From the NCBI RefSeq assembly GCF_003003255.1, contig NZ_PVTD01000001.1, positions 1,116,001-1,180,000 on the forward strand: a DNA stretch of 64,000 nucleotides, written 5' to 3'. The notes beneath the pieces were generated by a model that was given only the letters and a program-made list of their open reading frames with translations, did no database searches and was not told the DNA's origin. Shown here piece after piece: positions 43,215 to 54,256 of this stretch. Position 1 is the stretch's first letter; the number at the start of each line of letters is the position of its first letter. The position numbers were made by a program, and so were the translations under genes. The DNA comes from Aliiruegeria haliotis (GTDB lineage: Bacteria > Pseudomonadota > Alphaproteobacteria > Rhodobacterales > Rhodobacteraceae).

Positions 43215-43997
43215 TTACACAGGCGTGTGGTTGGGATCACTCGTGCAGATCACGCGGGTCTGGGCGGCTTCGGCCGCTTGCAAGAAGCTCTCCGGCAACG
43301 GTCCGTCGGTCACAACGACATCAAGCTCCCCGAGGCTGCAAATCCGGACCGATGCATCGACGTCGAACTTGGAGCGGTCGACGACAAGGATTTTCTGTCG
43401 CGCATTGCGCAGGATCGCGCGGGCAACGGCGACCTCGCGTTCATCAAAGTCGAGGATCGCCCCGTCTGCATCCAGAGAGGAACACCCGATCACGGCGAAA
43501 TCCGCCTTGTGCCGGTCCATGAAGGCAACGGCATCGCCACCGATAATCGCGCCGTCGGAGGGCCGAACGCTGCCGCCCGCGATCTTGAGCGAGGCGATCT
43601 CCGACATCCTCAGGATGTGCACGACGTTGATATTGTTGGTGATGACCAGCAGATCCTTGTGGTTGCTCAATGCCTGGGCAACCTGTTCGGTCGTGGAACC
43701 GATGTTGAGCATGATCGAGCTGCCATCCGGGATCATGTCGGCGACGACCCGGCCGATGGCTTCCTTCTCGCGTGCATGCCGCAACCGGCGATCCTCGTAG
43801 GCGAGCGTTGATGTCGAGGCCCTGCGTTGTGCCCCCCCGTGGGTCCGGACAGCCAGGCCGCGTTCGACCAGGACTGCCATGTCGCGCCGGATGGTCTGTG
43901 GGGTCACGTCGAACCGGCGGGCCAGGTCCTCTGTCTCGACCGAGGTCTCCGCCCGCAGAAGATCGAGAATCGCTTGTTGCCTGTCAGTTCCGGACAT
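43215..43997 (-). CDS. DeoR/GlpR-family transcriptional regulator
   Basis: 260 residues. The N-terminal HTH is QQAILDLLRAETSVETEDLA followed by FDVTPQTIRRDMAVLVERGL; the C-terminal sensor (DeoRC) shows IPDGSSIMLNIGSTTEQVAQ and LLVITNNINVVHILR. It is divergent from the glycerol transporter operon, so it probably represses it in response to glycerol 3-phosphate, as GlpR does in relatives. An inverted repeat GTTCG-N11-CGAAC at 44061-44081 in the shared region is a possible operator. Confidence 0.88.
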   Translation of the reverse strand: MSGTDRQQAILDLLRAETSVETEDLARRFDVTPQTIRRDMAVLVERGLAVRTHGGAQRRASTSTLAYEDRRLRHAREKEAIGRVVADMIPDGSSIMLNIGSTTEQVAQALSNHKDLLVITNNINVVHILRMSEIASLKIAGGSVRPSDGAIIGGDAVAFMDRHKADFAVIGCSSLDADGAILDFDEREVAVARAILRNARQKILVVDRSKFDVDASVRICSLGELDVVVTDGPLPESFLQAAEAAQTRVICTSDPNHTPV

Positions 43998-44060
43998 GGG
44001 GCCTCACACCGCTTTGGATTGCACACCGGCCGCACGACCGCTCAGCGAGAGTTTCACTTC

Positions 44061-44081
44061 AAGTTCGAATTTCGTCAATCG
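44061..44081. promoter_or_regulatory. Possible GlpR operator
   Basis: GTTCG and CGAAC are separated by 11 bp in the AT-rich region between the DeoR-type gene and glpV. The regulator's likely site is inferred from position only. Confidence 0.35.
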
Positions 44082-44237
44082 AACAAAGTTCAGAATTCTA
44101 TTAGTTATTTATTTTCAATATATTAAGCATCTTCACGTCAATTACTAAGATTATAGTTTGACAGATCACATGTTCGTATGAGCATGATTTGCACACCGGC
44201 AACGACCGGAAATGCGTTCAACAGGGAGGAGACCAGG

Positions 44238-45974
<1,737 letters not shown>

Positions 45975-46106
45975 CCTGACACCTGCCCGGGCCGCCAGCC
46001 GGCCGGCCCGGGCATCCCGACGGACGCCTGTTCACGCGGCAGGCAGCCGCCCACCCTCCCCTCAACATCCTGCGCCGTGCGGGCACGGGCCCGACGCTGG
46101 ACGGGC

Positions 46107-47180
46107 ATGGACAAAATGACACTAGACCTCAGAAACGTGACCAAGCGCGTCGGTGCAAACCTCCATATCAAGGAGACGAACCTGACGCTTGAAACCGGCC
46201 ATTTCAACGTCCTGCTCGGCGAAACGGGCGCGGGGAAGACCTCGCTGATCAAGCTGATGGCCGGGCTCGACCCGCTCGCCTCCGGACAGATCCTGATGGA
46301 TGGTGAAGATGTCTCGAAGCTGAACACGCAGAAACGCAATATCAGCCTCGTGCACCAGTTCTTCATCAACTACCCGCACATGACGGTTTTCGACAATATC
46401 GCCTCGCCGCTGAAAGTGGCCGGGATGGCGAAATCGGAGATCCAAGGGCGCGTGGAGGAAGCGGCGGACATCCTGCAACTGCGGCCGATGCTGCATCGCC
46501 GCCCCCACGAGCTGTCCGGTGGCCAGCAGCAGCGGACCGCGCTGGCCCGCGCAATTGCAAAGGAAAGCCGCGCGGTCTTCCTCGACGAGCCGCTTGCCAA
46601 CCTCGACTACAAGCTGCGCGAAGAACTGCGCGACCAGTTGCCCGAGCTTTTTGCGGGCCGTGGCGCGGTCGTGGTTTACGCGACCTCGGAACCGGAGGAG
46701 GCCCTTCTGCTGGGTGGCATGACCGCGCTGATGCATGACGGACGCGTCACGCAGTTCGGACCCACCGCCAAGATCTACAGGGACCCCGCCAACGTGACCT
46801 CGGCGGACGTGTTCTCCGACCCGCCGATCAACATTGGCCAGATCACAAAGCAGGGCGCGGAAGCCGTGCTCGGCGATCAGGCGCGCTGGCCACTCGATGG
46901 AGCGGCGGCCGCCCTTCCGGATGGCCCCTATACCGTCGCGATCCGCCCGAACCGGGTTCTGCCCCGGCGCACGGAGGCCGCGAATGTCCGGCTGACCGGG
47001 AAAGTTCTGGTCACTGAGTTGAGCGGCTCGGAGAGCAGCGCACACTTCAGTTTCGGCGACGACAACTGGGTCTCGCTCTCCGCCGGCGTCTACCCGTTCG
47101 AGGTCGGCGAGGTGCAGGAATTTTTCATGGAACCCGCGCATTGCCTCTATTTCGGCAGCGACGGCAACCGGGTGGCGTGA
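46107..47180 (+). CDS. glpS: Glycerol ABC transporter ATP-binding protein 1
   Basis: 357 residues from ATG at 46107; an in-frame ATG at 46116 (MTLDLRNVTK) is equally plausible. Walker A is GETGAGKTS, the signature LSGGQQQR and Walker B AVFLDEPL, followed by the C-terminal TOBE-type extension of the MalK class (YTVAIRPNRVL). It hydrolyses ATP for glycerol uptake together with GlpT. Eight bases separate its stop from glpT. Confidence 0.9.
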   Translation: MDKMTLDLRNVTKRVGANLHIKETNLTLETGHFNVLLGETGAGKTSLIKLMAGLDPLASGQILMDGEDVSKLNTQKRNISLVHQFFINYPHMTVFDNIASPLKVAGMAKSEIQGRVEEAADILQLRPMLHRRPHELSGGQQQRTALARAIAKESRAVFLDEPLANLDYKLREELRDQLPELFAGRGAVVVYATSEPEEALLLGGMTALMHDGRVTQFGPTAKIYRDPANVTSADVFSDPPINIGQITKQGAEAVLGDQARWPLDGAAAALPDGPYTVAIRPNRVLPRRTEAANVRLTGKVLVTELSGSESSAHFSFGDDNWVSLSAGVYPFEVGEVQEFFMEPAHCLYFGSDGNRVA

Positions 47181-47187
47181 GGACAAC

Positions 47188-48273
47188 ATGGCAAAGATCA
47201 CACTCTCCAACCTCCGCCACAGCTACTATCCGGACCCCAAGGGTCCCGATGACTACGCGCTCAAGATGATCGACCTCGACTGGAACGACGGTGGCGCCTA
47301 TGCCCTGCTCGGCCCGTCGGGATGCGGAAAGTCGACGTTGCTGAACATCATCTCCGGCCTGCTGGTTCCCAGCGAGGGGCGCATCCTCTTTGACGACAGG
47401 GATGTGACCGAACTGCCTCCCAGCCAGCGCAACATCGCGCAGGTTTTCCAGTTCCCGGTGATCTACGACACGATGAGCGTGCGCGACAACCTCGCCTTCC
47501 CGCTGCGCAACCGCGGTGTGGACGAGGCAACGGTGTCGCGCCGGGTGACCGAAATCGCCGAGATGCTGGAAGTGACGGACATCCTCGACCGCAAGGCCGC
47601 CGCGCTGTCGCCCGACAACAAGCAGAAGGTTTCGATGGGGCGCGGACTGGTCCGTGACGACGTCAACGTGGTGATGTTCGACGAACCGCTGACCGTGATC
47701 GATCCGCATTTGAAGTGGAAGCTGCGCTCGAAACTCAAGGAACTGCACCAACGGGTGCGCGCGACGATGATCTACGTCACCCACGACCAGACAGAGGCGC
47801 TGACATTCGCCGATCAGGTCGTGGTGATGCAGGAAGGCGAGATCGTGCAGATTGGCACGCCGGTGGAGCTGTTCGAGCGGCCCGCGCACACTTTCGTCGG
47901 CCATTTCATCGGCTCGCCGGGCATGAACATCCTGCCCTGCGAAACAACGGGCGGCACGGCCATGTTTCGCGGCCAGCCGGTTGCGCTCGAGGGCGAAATC
48001 GTGCCCGGCGATGGCGCGCGGACGGAGATCGGCATTCGCCCCGAGTTCGTGAGCCTTGCCGACAGCGGCATCGAGGCGGTTGTCCGCAAGGTCTCCGACG
48101 TCGGCCGACACATCGTGGTCGAAACCCTGATCGGCGAAGATCGCGTCGCGGCGATCGTCAAGGACAATGCGCCCGCGACTGGCGAAACCGTGCATCTGAA
48201 TTTCCGCCCCGACCGCACGCGGCTCTACCGCGACGGCTGGCTGGCGACGACCGCAGGGGAGGCGGCGCAATGA
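47188..48273 (+). CDS. glpT: Glycerol ABC transporter ATP-binding protein 2
   Basis: 361 residues. Walker A is GPSGCGKST, Walker B VVMFDEPLTV and the H-loop VTHDQTE. The usual LSGGQ signature is replaced by LSPDNKQKVS, so ATP turnover at that site may be asymmetric, as in the known GlpS/GlpT pair. The C-terminal MalK-type TOBE region is present. The stop overlaps the glpP start (ATGA). The gene name GlpT here means the ABC subunit, not the glycerol-3-phosphate antiporter. Confidence 0.9.
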   Translation: MAKITLSNLRHSYYPDPKGPDDYALKMIDLDWNDGGAYALLGPSGCGKSTLLNIISGLLVPSEGRILFDDRDVTELPPSQRNIAQVFQFPVIYDTMSVRDNLAFPLRNRGVDEATVSRRVTEIAEMLEVTDILDRKAAALSPDNKQKVSMGRGLVRDDVNVVMFDEPLTVIDPHLKWKLRSKLKELHQRVRATMIYVTHDQTEALTFADQVVVMQEGEIVQIGTPVELFERPAHTFVGHFIGSPGMNILPCETTGGTAMFRGQPVALEGEIVPGDGARTEIGIRPEFVSLADSGIEAVVRKVSDVGRHIVVETLIGEDRVAAIVKDNAPATGETVHLNFRPDRTRLYRDGWLATTAGEAAQ

Positions 48274-49133
48274 AAACCGAAAACCAACGGGCGTGGTTTC
48301 TCGTCCTGCCGGTGCTACTTCTGGTGGCGTTCAATGCCCTGATCCCGATGATGACCGTGGTCAACTACTCGGTGCAGGAGACCTTCGGCGACAACCTGTT
48401 CTTCTGGGAAGGGCTGGGCTGGTACGAGCAGATCCTGCGCTCGGAGCGGTTCCACGCCGCGCTTGGCCGCCAGTTCCTGTTTACCGGCCTGATCCTCGTG
48501 ATCGAGGTGCCGCTGGGCATCATCATCGCGTTGTCGATGCCGCGTCAGGGCATCTGGGTGCCGGTCTGCCTCGTGCTGATGGCGCTGCCGATGCTGATCC
48601 CGTGGAACGTGGTCGGCGCGATGTGGAACATCTTCACCCTGCCCGATATCGGCCTGCTGGGCTATTTCCTGAACCATACGCTGGGCATCAACTACGACAT
48701 GACACAGGATCCGCTTGCGGCCTGGATCACCATTGTCACCATGGATGTCTGGCACTGGACCTCGCTGGTGGTGCTACTGGCCTATGCCGGGCTGGTCTCC
48801 ATTCCGGATGCTTACTACCAGGCGGCCAAGATCGACGGCGCCTCCAACTGGGCGGTGTTCCGTTTCATCCAGCTGCCAAAGATGAAAAACGTGCTGACCA
48901 TCGCCATCCTGTTGCGCTTCATGGACAGCTTCAACATCTACACCGAACCCTTCGTGCTGACGGGCGGTGGCCCGGGCAACTCCACCACGCTTCTGTCCAT
49001 CGACCTGGTGAAGATGGCGCTGGGGCAGTTCGACCTCGGACCGGCGGCGGCCATGTCGCTCATCTACTTCGCAATCACCCTTGGCGTCAGCTGGCTCTTC
49101 TACACGCTGATGACCAGAGATGACCTGAACTGA
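48270..49133 (+). CDS. glpP: Glycerol ABC transporter permease 1
   Basis: 287 residues from the ATG at 48270 that overlaps the glpT stop. Six hydrophobic helices and the permease EAA loop (YYQAAKIDGASNWAVFRFIQ) are present. It is a MalF/UgpA-type inner-membrane subunit that pairs with GlpQ. A longer upstream frame is an artefact inside glpT. Confidence 0.92.
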   Translation: MKTENQRAWFLVLPVLLLVAFNALIPMMTVVNYSVQETFGDNLFFWEGLGWYEQILRSERFHAALGRQFLFTGLILVIEVPLGIIIALSMPRQGIWVPVCLVLMALPMLIPWNVVGAMWNIFTLPDIGLLGYFLNHTLGINYDMTQDPLAAWITIVTMDVWHWTSLVVLLAYAGLVSIPDAYYQAAKIDGASNWAVFRFIQLPKMKNVLTIAILLRFMDSFNIYTEPFVLTGGGPGNSTTLLSIDLVKMALGQFDLGPAAAMSLIYFAITLGVSWLFYTLMTRDDLN

Positions 49134-49144
49134 GGGAGGGCACG

Positions 49145-49942
49145 ATGCAGAAAAGATCCATCATTCCCGTCGTCTACATCCTGTTCCTGATGTTGCCGAT
49201 CTATTGGCTCGTGGCAATGAGCTTCAAGACGACGAACGAAATCCTGTCGGGCTTCTCGCTCTTTCCGCAGACGTTCACCTGGGAGAACTACACAACGATC
49301 TTCACCGACCCGACATGGTACTGGGGCTACATCAACTCGATCATCTACGTCACGATCAACACGCTGCTGTCGGTGACGGTGGCGCTGCCGGCGGCTTATG
49401 CCTTCTCGCGCTACCGGTTTCTTGGCGACAAGCACCTTTTCTTCTGGCTGCTGACGAACCGCATGGCACCGGCGGCGGTGTTCGCCCTGCCCTTTTTCCA
49501 GCTCTATTCGGCGGTCGAGCTTTTCGACACTCACCTTGCCGTGGCGCTTGCACATTGCTTGTTCAACATTCCACTGGCGGTCTGGATCCTCGAAGGTTTC
49601 ATGTCCGGCGTGCCGAAGGAACTGGACGAAACCGCCTTCGTCGACGGCTATTCCTTCCCGCGCTTCTTCACCACGATCTTCATCCCGTCGATCAAGGCCG
49701 GTGTGGGCGTAGCGGCATTCTTCTGCTTCATGTTCTCCTGGGTGGAACTGTTGCTGGCCAAGACGCTGACAGCGGTGGCCGCCAAGCCGATTGCCGCCAC
49801 GATGACCAAGACGGCCTCCTCGGCGGGCTATGAGCTTGGCCTTCTGGCCGCGGCGGGGACGTTGACGATCATCCCCGGCGCCATCGTGATCTATTTCGTT
49901 CGCAACTACATCGCGAAGGGCTTCGCGATGGGGAGGGTTTAA
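49145..49942 (+). CDS. glpQ: Glycerol ABC transporter permease 2
   Basis: 265 residues with six helices; MalG/UgpE-type. The EAA-loop region reads DETAFVDGYSFPRFFTTIFI. GGAGGG precedes the ATG. It completes the membrane channel with GlpP. The name is used in the ABC sense and not for the phosphodiesterase. Confidence 0.92.
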   Translation: MQKRSIIPVVYILFLMLPIYWLVAMSFKTTNEILSGFSLFPQTFTWENYTTIFTDPTWYWGYINSIIYVTINTLLSVTVALPAAYAFSRYRFLGDKHLFFWLLTNRMAPAAVFALPFFQLYSAVELFDTHLAVALAHCLFNIPLAVWILEGFMSGVPKELDETAFVDGYSFPRFFTTIFIPSIKAGVGVAAFFCFMFSWVELLLAKTLTAVAAKPIAATMTKTASSAGYELGLLAAAGTLTIIPGAIVIYFVRNYIAKGFAMGRV

Positions 49943-49944
49943 AC

Positions 49945-50220
49945 ATGAGCTGGATGGCATGGACCTGGCCGACGGCGCTGTTCTTCATCGGGATCTTTTC
50001 CGCCATGGGAGTGCTGACCGTACTCGAACTGCGCCATCCCGGCGGCGACGAGCGCAGGGGCGCGCTCGGGTTGGTGACCACACGCGGAGATCGCCTCTTC
50101 ATGACGATCCTGGGGTCGATCTACATCCTCCTGGCGGGCCTGGGTTTGTTCGGAATGCCACTCTGGGGACCGCTTGCCGTGGCATTTGCCTGGGCCATCT
50201 TCTGTTTCTGGAAGGTTTAG
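49945..50220 (+). CDS. DUF2160 small membrane protein
   Basis: 91 residues with two to three helices (TALFFIGIFSAMGVLTVLEL, LGLVTTRGDRLFMTILGSIY). It matches the predicted small integral membrane proteins (DUF2160) found at the end of glp ABC operons. It follows glpQ by two bases. It may be an accessory subunit of the glycerol transporter; its function has not been shown. Confidence 0.85.
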   Translation: MSWMAWTWPTALFFIGIFSAMGVLTVLELRHPGGDERRGALGLVTTRGDRLFMTILGSIYILLAGLGLFGMPLWGPLAVAFAWAIFCFWKV

Positions 50221-50284
50221 GCATATACCGGAAATGGAACAGCGGCGGCTCACCCTCCGGCGGGCCGCAACACTTGGAGCCCAC

Positions 50285-50677
50285 ATGCGAAAACGTCAAG
50301 CCAGCGGTACGTTGACCGAGGTCGAACTGGAATTCATGAACGTGGTCTGGGAGATCGGCGGCGGCACGGTGCGCGATATACACGCAGCACTCAATCACGA
50401 CTCCGAACGCGCCTATACCTCCGTCGCGACCATTCTGAAGATCCTCGATCAGAAGGGCTATCTTTCGTCCACCAAGGTGGAAAGGTCGCTCGTATACCGT
50501 CCGGCGGTTCCCAAGGCTGCCTACCAGAAACAGACGCTCAAGCACCTGTCCAACAAGCTCTTCGATTCCACCCCGTCGGCACTTGTTGCCAGATTGGTGG
50601 ATGATGATACCCTGTCGGAGGAAGCGCTGGAGGAAATCCGGACCTTGGTGAACAAGAGGCTAGAGGATGGCGGCTGA
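50285..50677 (+). CDS. BlaI/MecI-family repressor
   Basis: 130 residues from the ATG at 50285. The winged helix is seen in LTEVELEFMNVVWEIGGGTV and RDIHAALNHDSERAYTSVAT followed by the TILKILDQKGYLSS recognition part. The C-terminal part is the dimerisation domain (HLSNKLFDSTPSALVARLVD). In the Bla/Mec systems the partner sensor protease inactivates it. It overlaps the next gene by 11 bp, confirming the pair. Confidence 0.9.
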   Translation: MRKRQASGTLTEVELEFMNVVWEIGGGTVRDIHAALNHDSERAYTSVATILKILDQKGYLSSTKVERSLVYRPAVPKAAYQKQTLKHLSNKLFDSTPSALVARLVDDDTLSEEALEEIRTLVNKRLEDGG

Positions 50678-51812
50678 AGGCATCCTGGATGCGTGGATTG
50701 ACGCGAATATCCTGCTGCTCGTCCTGGTGGCGGCATGGGTGCCCACGCGGCGTGTCCTTGCGCGCAGCGGCCTTGGGCAGGCGCTTGTCGGGCAGGCCCG
50801 CGCCATGGAGTGGATCTTCATCGCCGTCATCGTGGCCCCCTTCCTCGCGCGGCTGGTCTCCGGCCCGTCGGCCGGACACATGAACCTGTCCGACCTGTTG
50901 GTCGCCCAGTACCTGGACGGCAATCTTGAAATGAGTGCCACACGGTTCGAGTCCCTTCTCGGGCTGCGGACGGACCTGACCGATACCTTCCTTCTGCAAC
51001 GCACATTCTGGGCGCAGGCCATGTTGGTGCTGTTGGTTGCCGGTCTGGTGCTGTCGGCATCGCGGCTCGGCCTCTCGGCCCTGCGCCTGTACCGCGTGCT
51101 CCGACGCGCCCATGCGTGGCGTCGTTTCGGGCGGCTGGAGCTTCTGATTTCCGACGAGACGACCGTGCCCTTCTCCACTTGCGGCCTGCGCCGCCGGTTC
51201 GTGGTGCTGCCCGCCGATGCGTTGGCACATGGACGCGATCTGCATTTCACACTGGCGCACGAGTTCCAGCATCTGCGGCAGTCCGACCTGCTGCACGAGT
51301 TTGCCGTCGAGGCGTTGCGCCCGTTCTTTTTCTGGAACCCTGCCTTCCATATCTGCAGCCGCCAGTTGCGGGACCTGCGCGAGATGGCCTGCGACCAGGC
51401 CATTGCCCTGCGGCGTCCGTTCGAGCTCGGCGGCTATTGCCGCAGCCTGATCCGGGCCTGCAGCCGCGCCCGATCCGACAGGGCGGTCTTCGTACCAGTC
51501 GGCCCGGCCGTGGGCTTCGTGGAGACCTGCCCCGGAACGGCCCTCAACAGCCAGCTTGGCAGACGCATTGTTGCGCTCACCGGACGTCCGCCGTCAAGCA
51601 ACGGGCAACGGGCATGGAAGGTCATCGGATTGCTGTTCTGCACTTTGCTCGTTCTCGGAGCCGTGCTCATGCGCAGCCCGACAGGCTGGAGCCACGACCG
51701 CATCATGCTCAGCACGATCGTCAACCTGGAGCGGTTGGACGAACGCAATGCTTCCACGCCAATGACGTCCGGAGCAATGGCAGCCGACGACCGGGTCGCG
51801 CCGCTGCAATAA
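50667..51812 (+). CDS. BlaR1/MecR1-like M56-family membrane metalloprotease sensor
   Basis: 381 residues with about four membrane helices (LLLVLVAAWVPTRRVL, WAQAMLVLLVAGLVLSAS). The zinc protease motif HEFQH lies at residues 198-202 in TLAHEFQHLRQSDLL, with the third ligand Glu expected near DLREMACDQAIA. The extracellular penicillin-binding sensor of true BlaR1 is missing and only a helix and short tail follow. No beta-lactamase gene adjoins it, so the signal and the target operon are unknown. Confidence 0.85.
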   Translation: MAAEGILDAWIDANILLLVLVAAWVPTRRVLARSGLGQALVGQARAMEWIFIAVIVAPFLARLVSGPSAGHMNLSDLLVAQYLDGNLEMSATRFESLLGLRTDLTDTFLLQRTFWAQAMLVLLVAGLVLSASRLGLSALRLYRVLRRAHAWRRFGRLELLISDETTVPFSTCGLRRRFVVLPADALAHGRDLHFTLAHEFQHLRQSDLLHEFAVEALRPFFFWNPAFHICSRQLRDLREMACDQAIALRRPFELGGYCRSLIRACSRARSDRAVFVPVGPAVGFVETCPGTALNSQLGRRIVALTGRPPSSNGQRAWKVIGLLFCTLLVLGAVLMRSPTGWSHDRIMLSTIVNLERLDERNASTPMTSGAMAADDRVAPLQ

Positions 51813-52235
51813 CGCCTGGGTTTGATCTTCCGCGTCCCGCGACATCGGCTGCAATCTCATGGCCATGTGTCGGGAATGTCCGCCCGGATCCGAACATTCT
51901 TCCGGTACGATCGAAACGTCCTATCACATCTCCAGGCCGCGGCAGCCCTCGTATCCTGACCCCGACACAATTGATTGCCATTCAAAGATGGGGGCGTTCC
52001 CGCCCCCTGCATTGCTCATCCGACAGGCCACGGGGTGTATGGGGCCGGGATCAGGCGGTATCGGAAGCGGCGGCACCATGACCGCCATGCGCGGCCAGCG
52101 GCCCACACGCCACTGGCAGCGGCCACCTGGGGGAGCGACCTTTCGTTTCGGGCGACACGGATCCCATTGCGTCCTCCGCCCGGGCGGATCATGCTGCGCC
52201 AGAACGCCGGTGCAGACCGGCGCAAGGAGCCTGTC
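51813..52235. other. Intergenic region between BlaR1-like gene and BKACE gene
   Basis: About 420 bp without a credible gene. A GC hairpin at 51990-52007 is the only structured element. Confidence 0.5.
51990..52007. terminator. GC hairpin downstream of the BlaI/BlaR1 pair
   Basis: GGGGGCG and CGCCCCC form a perfect 7-bp stem with a TTCC loop. No T run follows, so it is a moderate terminator candidate. Confidence 0.4.
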
Positions 52236-53069
52236 ATGTCAAAACCCTGCATCATCTGTGTCGCCATTACCGGGTCGGTTGCCACGAAGGAAAACAACCC
52301 TGCCGTGCCAATTACCGTTGCCGAGCAACTGGAGAGCATTCACGAATCCTTCGAGGCCGGCGCCGCGATCGCGCATTGCCACGTGCGAAACGATGACGGC
52401 ACCCCGAGTTCCGATCCGGAGAAGTTCGCCCGGCTCGGAGAGGGCATTCGAAAGCATTGTCCCGGCATGATCGTGCAGTTTTCCACCGGTGGCCGGTCAG
52501 GTGCCGGGGCGGCGCGGGGCGGAATGCTGCCGCTCTCGCCGGACATGGCATCGTTGTCGGTCGGGTCGAACAACTTCCCCACCCGGGTCTACGAGAACCC
52601 GCCGGATCTGGTGGACTGGCTGGCCGGGGAAATGCGAACCTATCACGTGAAGCCCGAGATCGAAGCCTTTGATCTATCTCATATTCACCAGGCTGTCGCG
52701 ATGAACCGTGACGGGCGGATTCCGGGGCGGCTCTATGTGCAATTCGTCATGGGGGTGAAAAACGCGATGCCGGTGGATCGCGACGTGTTCGACTACTACC
52801 GCAAGACCATTGCGCGGCTGGCGCCGGAAGCCGACTGGTGCGCGGCCGGGATCGGGCGGCACCAGTTGACGGTCAACGAGTGGTGCATCGCGGAAGGCGG
52901 GCACACGCGGACCGGGCTGGAAGACAATGTGCGGTTGGATAAGGACCGGCTGGCACCCTCAAACGCGGCGCTGGTGGCGCGCGCGGTGGAGCTTTGCGAG
53001 AAATACGAGCGCCCGGTGGCGACCTGGCAGCAGGCGCGGGAGATATTGGATCTGCCCTTGCCCGGCTGA
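52236..53069 (+). CDS. 3-keto-5-aminohexanoate cleavage family enzyme (BKACE, DUF849)
   Basis: 277 residues from the ATG at 52236, with CAAGGAG 10 bp before it. The zinc-binding HxH appears in AAIAHCHVRNDDGTPSSD, and VSVGSNNFPTRVYENPPDLV and AAGIGRHQLTVNEWCIAEGG are typical of the fold. Members cleave beta-keto acids with acetyl-CoA to give acetoacetate and a CoA thioester; substrates range from lysine-fermentation intermediates to carnitine-derived dehydrocarnitine. The substrate here is unknown, and no obvious partner gene adjoins it. Confidence 0.9.
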   Translation: MSKPCIICVAITGSVATKENNPAVPITVAEQLESIHESFEAGAAIAHCHVRNDDGTPSSDPEKFARLGEGIRKHCPGMIVQFSTGGRSGAGAARGGMLPLSPDMASLSVGSNNFPTRVYENPPDLVDWLAGEMRTYHVKPEIEAFDLSHIHQAVAMNRDGRIPGRLYVQFVMGVKNAMPVDRDVFDYYRKTIARLAPEADWCAAGIGRHQLTVNEWCIAEGGHTRTGLEDNVRLDKDRLAPSNAALVARAVELCEKYERPVATWQQAREILDLPLPG

Positions 53070-53158
53070 GCGCGATTGGCGCAGGCGGATGGGGGCCAGC
53101 CCCCGTCCCGGCAGGCCGGGACTCCCCCGGGATATTTCCGGAAAGATGATGGACCCTG

Positions 53159-54184
53159 TCAGGTCGGGATATCGACCGGGGCGCCGGTGGCAGAGGCGGT
53201 CATGATCGCGGCGATGAGGTCGTGGACGTGGAGCGCCTGCCGGCCGGTTACGTGCGGGGGGCGACCGGATATCAGGGCATCGACGAAATCCTCGATCATC
53301 GCCTGGTGAAGGGTGTGGGAGAGATTGATCGGAGTGGCGCGGGAGGCGTCCTCGCCGTGGACCTCGTGGCGGCCATCCCGCCAGTGGACCTCCAGTTGCC
53401 GGGCTCCGACGGTGAGGGACGCGTTCTGGCAGTGGAAGGTGAGGCTTTCCCTGCCACCGGGGAAGGCGGCGGTGGTGGCGAAAAGGGAGCCCGTGGCGCC
53501 GTTTTCGAAGTCGAGGCCAGCGGAGACGAAATCCTCGGTCTCCATCTGGTGGATGGCGGTGGTACGGGCCATGGCGGTGACACGGGAGACGCGTCCGGCG
53601 AGGTGCAGCATGAGTTCCATCGGGTGGATGGCCTGGGTGAGGAGCACACCACCACCGTCGCGGGCGAGATCGCCACGGCCCGGTTCGTCGTAGTAGGATT
53701 GCGGGCGCCACAGCGGGATGCGGGCCTCGACAGCCGCCAATGAACCAAGGGCGCCGCCCTGCATCAGTTCGGCCGCCTTGATTGATGTGGTGCGGGCGCG
53801 GTGGTGGAAGACGATGCCGAGCGGCACCCCTGCCCTTTCGCAGGTTTCGACAACGTCGCGCGCGGCCTCTGTCGTCCGTTCGATCGGTTTTTCGAGCAGG
53901 ATCGGGATGCCGGCGGCGGCCAGCGGTGAGACGAGCGCCATGCGCACATCCGGCGGGGTGCAGATGATGGCGAAGTCGACTGCCGTGTCTACGGCTATCT
54001 CCTGTATATCCGTGTAGGTGCGCGGGGTGTCACCCAACGGTTCGGCCCATGTTTCGGCGAAGGCCGCCGCCTTATGACGCTGACGGGCGAGGACTCCGTG
54101 CAGTTCGACGCCGCTGCGCGATGCGGCGATGGCCGCTGCATGGGTTTCGGCAATTGTGCCCGGCCCGATCAGTGCTGCCTTCAT
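53159..54184 (-). CDS. Gfo/Idh/MocA-family oxidoreductase
   Basis: 341 residues from the ATG at 54182-54184 (MKAALIGPGTIAETHAAAIA). The N-terminal NAD-binding fold is followed by the family EKP motif (LLEKPIERTTE). The middle shows the DGGGVLLTQAIHPMELMLHL catalytic region with the conserved Asp/His. It probably oxidises a sugar or inositol-like alcohol. It lies 72 bp downstream of the arsenite pump gene on the same strand, but a functional link to arsenic is doubtful. Confidence 0.88.
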   Translation of the reverse strand: MKAALIGPGTIAETHAAAIAASRSGVELHGVLARQRHKAAAFAETWAEPLGDTPRTYTDIQEIAVDTAVDFAIICTPPDVRMALVSPLAAAGIPILLEKPIERTTEAARDVVETCERAGVPLGIVFHHRARTTSIKAAELMQGGALGSLAAVEARIPLWRPQSYYDEPGRGDLARDGGGVLLTQAIHPMELMLHLAGRVSRVTAMARTTAIHQMETEDFVSAGLDFENGATGSLFATTAAFPGGRESLTFHCQNASLTVGARQLEVHWRDGRHEVHGEDASRATPINLSHTLHQAMIEDFVDALISGRPPHVTGRQALHVHDLIAAIMTASATGAPVDIPT

Positions 54185-54256
54185 TTCGTCTCTCCGAATG
54201 TGAACCGCGGGAAAGATGGACATGCGGGCGGCGAATGGAAAGCGGTATTGCCTCGG

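Noticed and set aside
44158-44186. Sigma-70 promoter before glpV
   Set aside because: A TTGACA is present at 44158 but no acceptable -10 box at the right spacing was found.
47715-48269. Upstream extension of glpP
   Set aside because: It lies within glpT in another frame; the ATGA overlap at 48270 gives a normal permease start.
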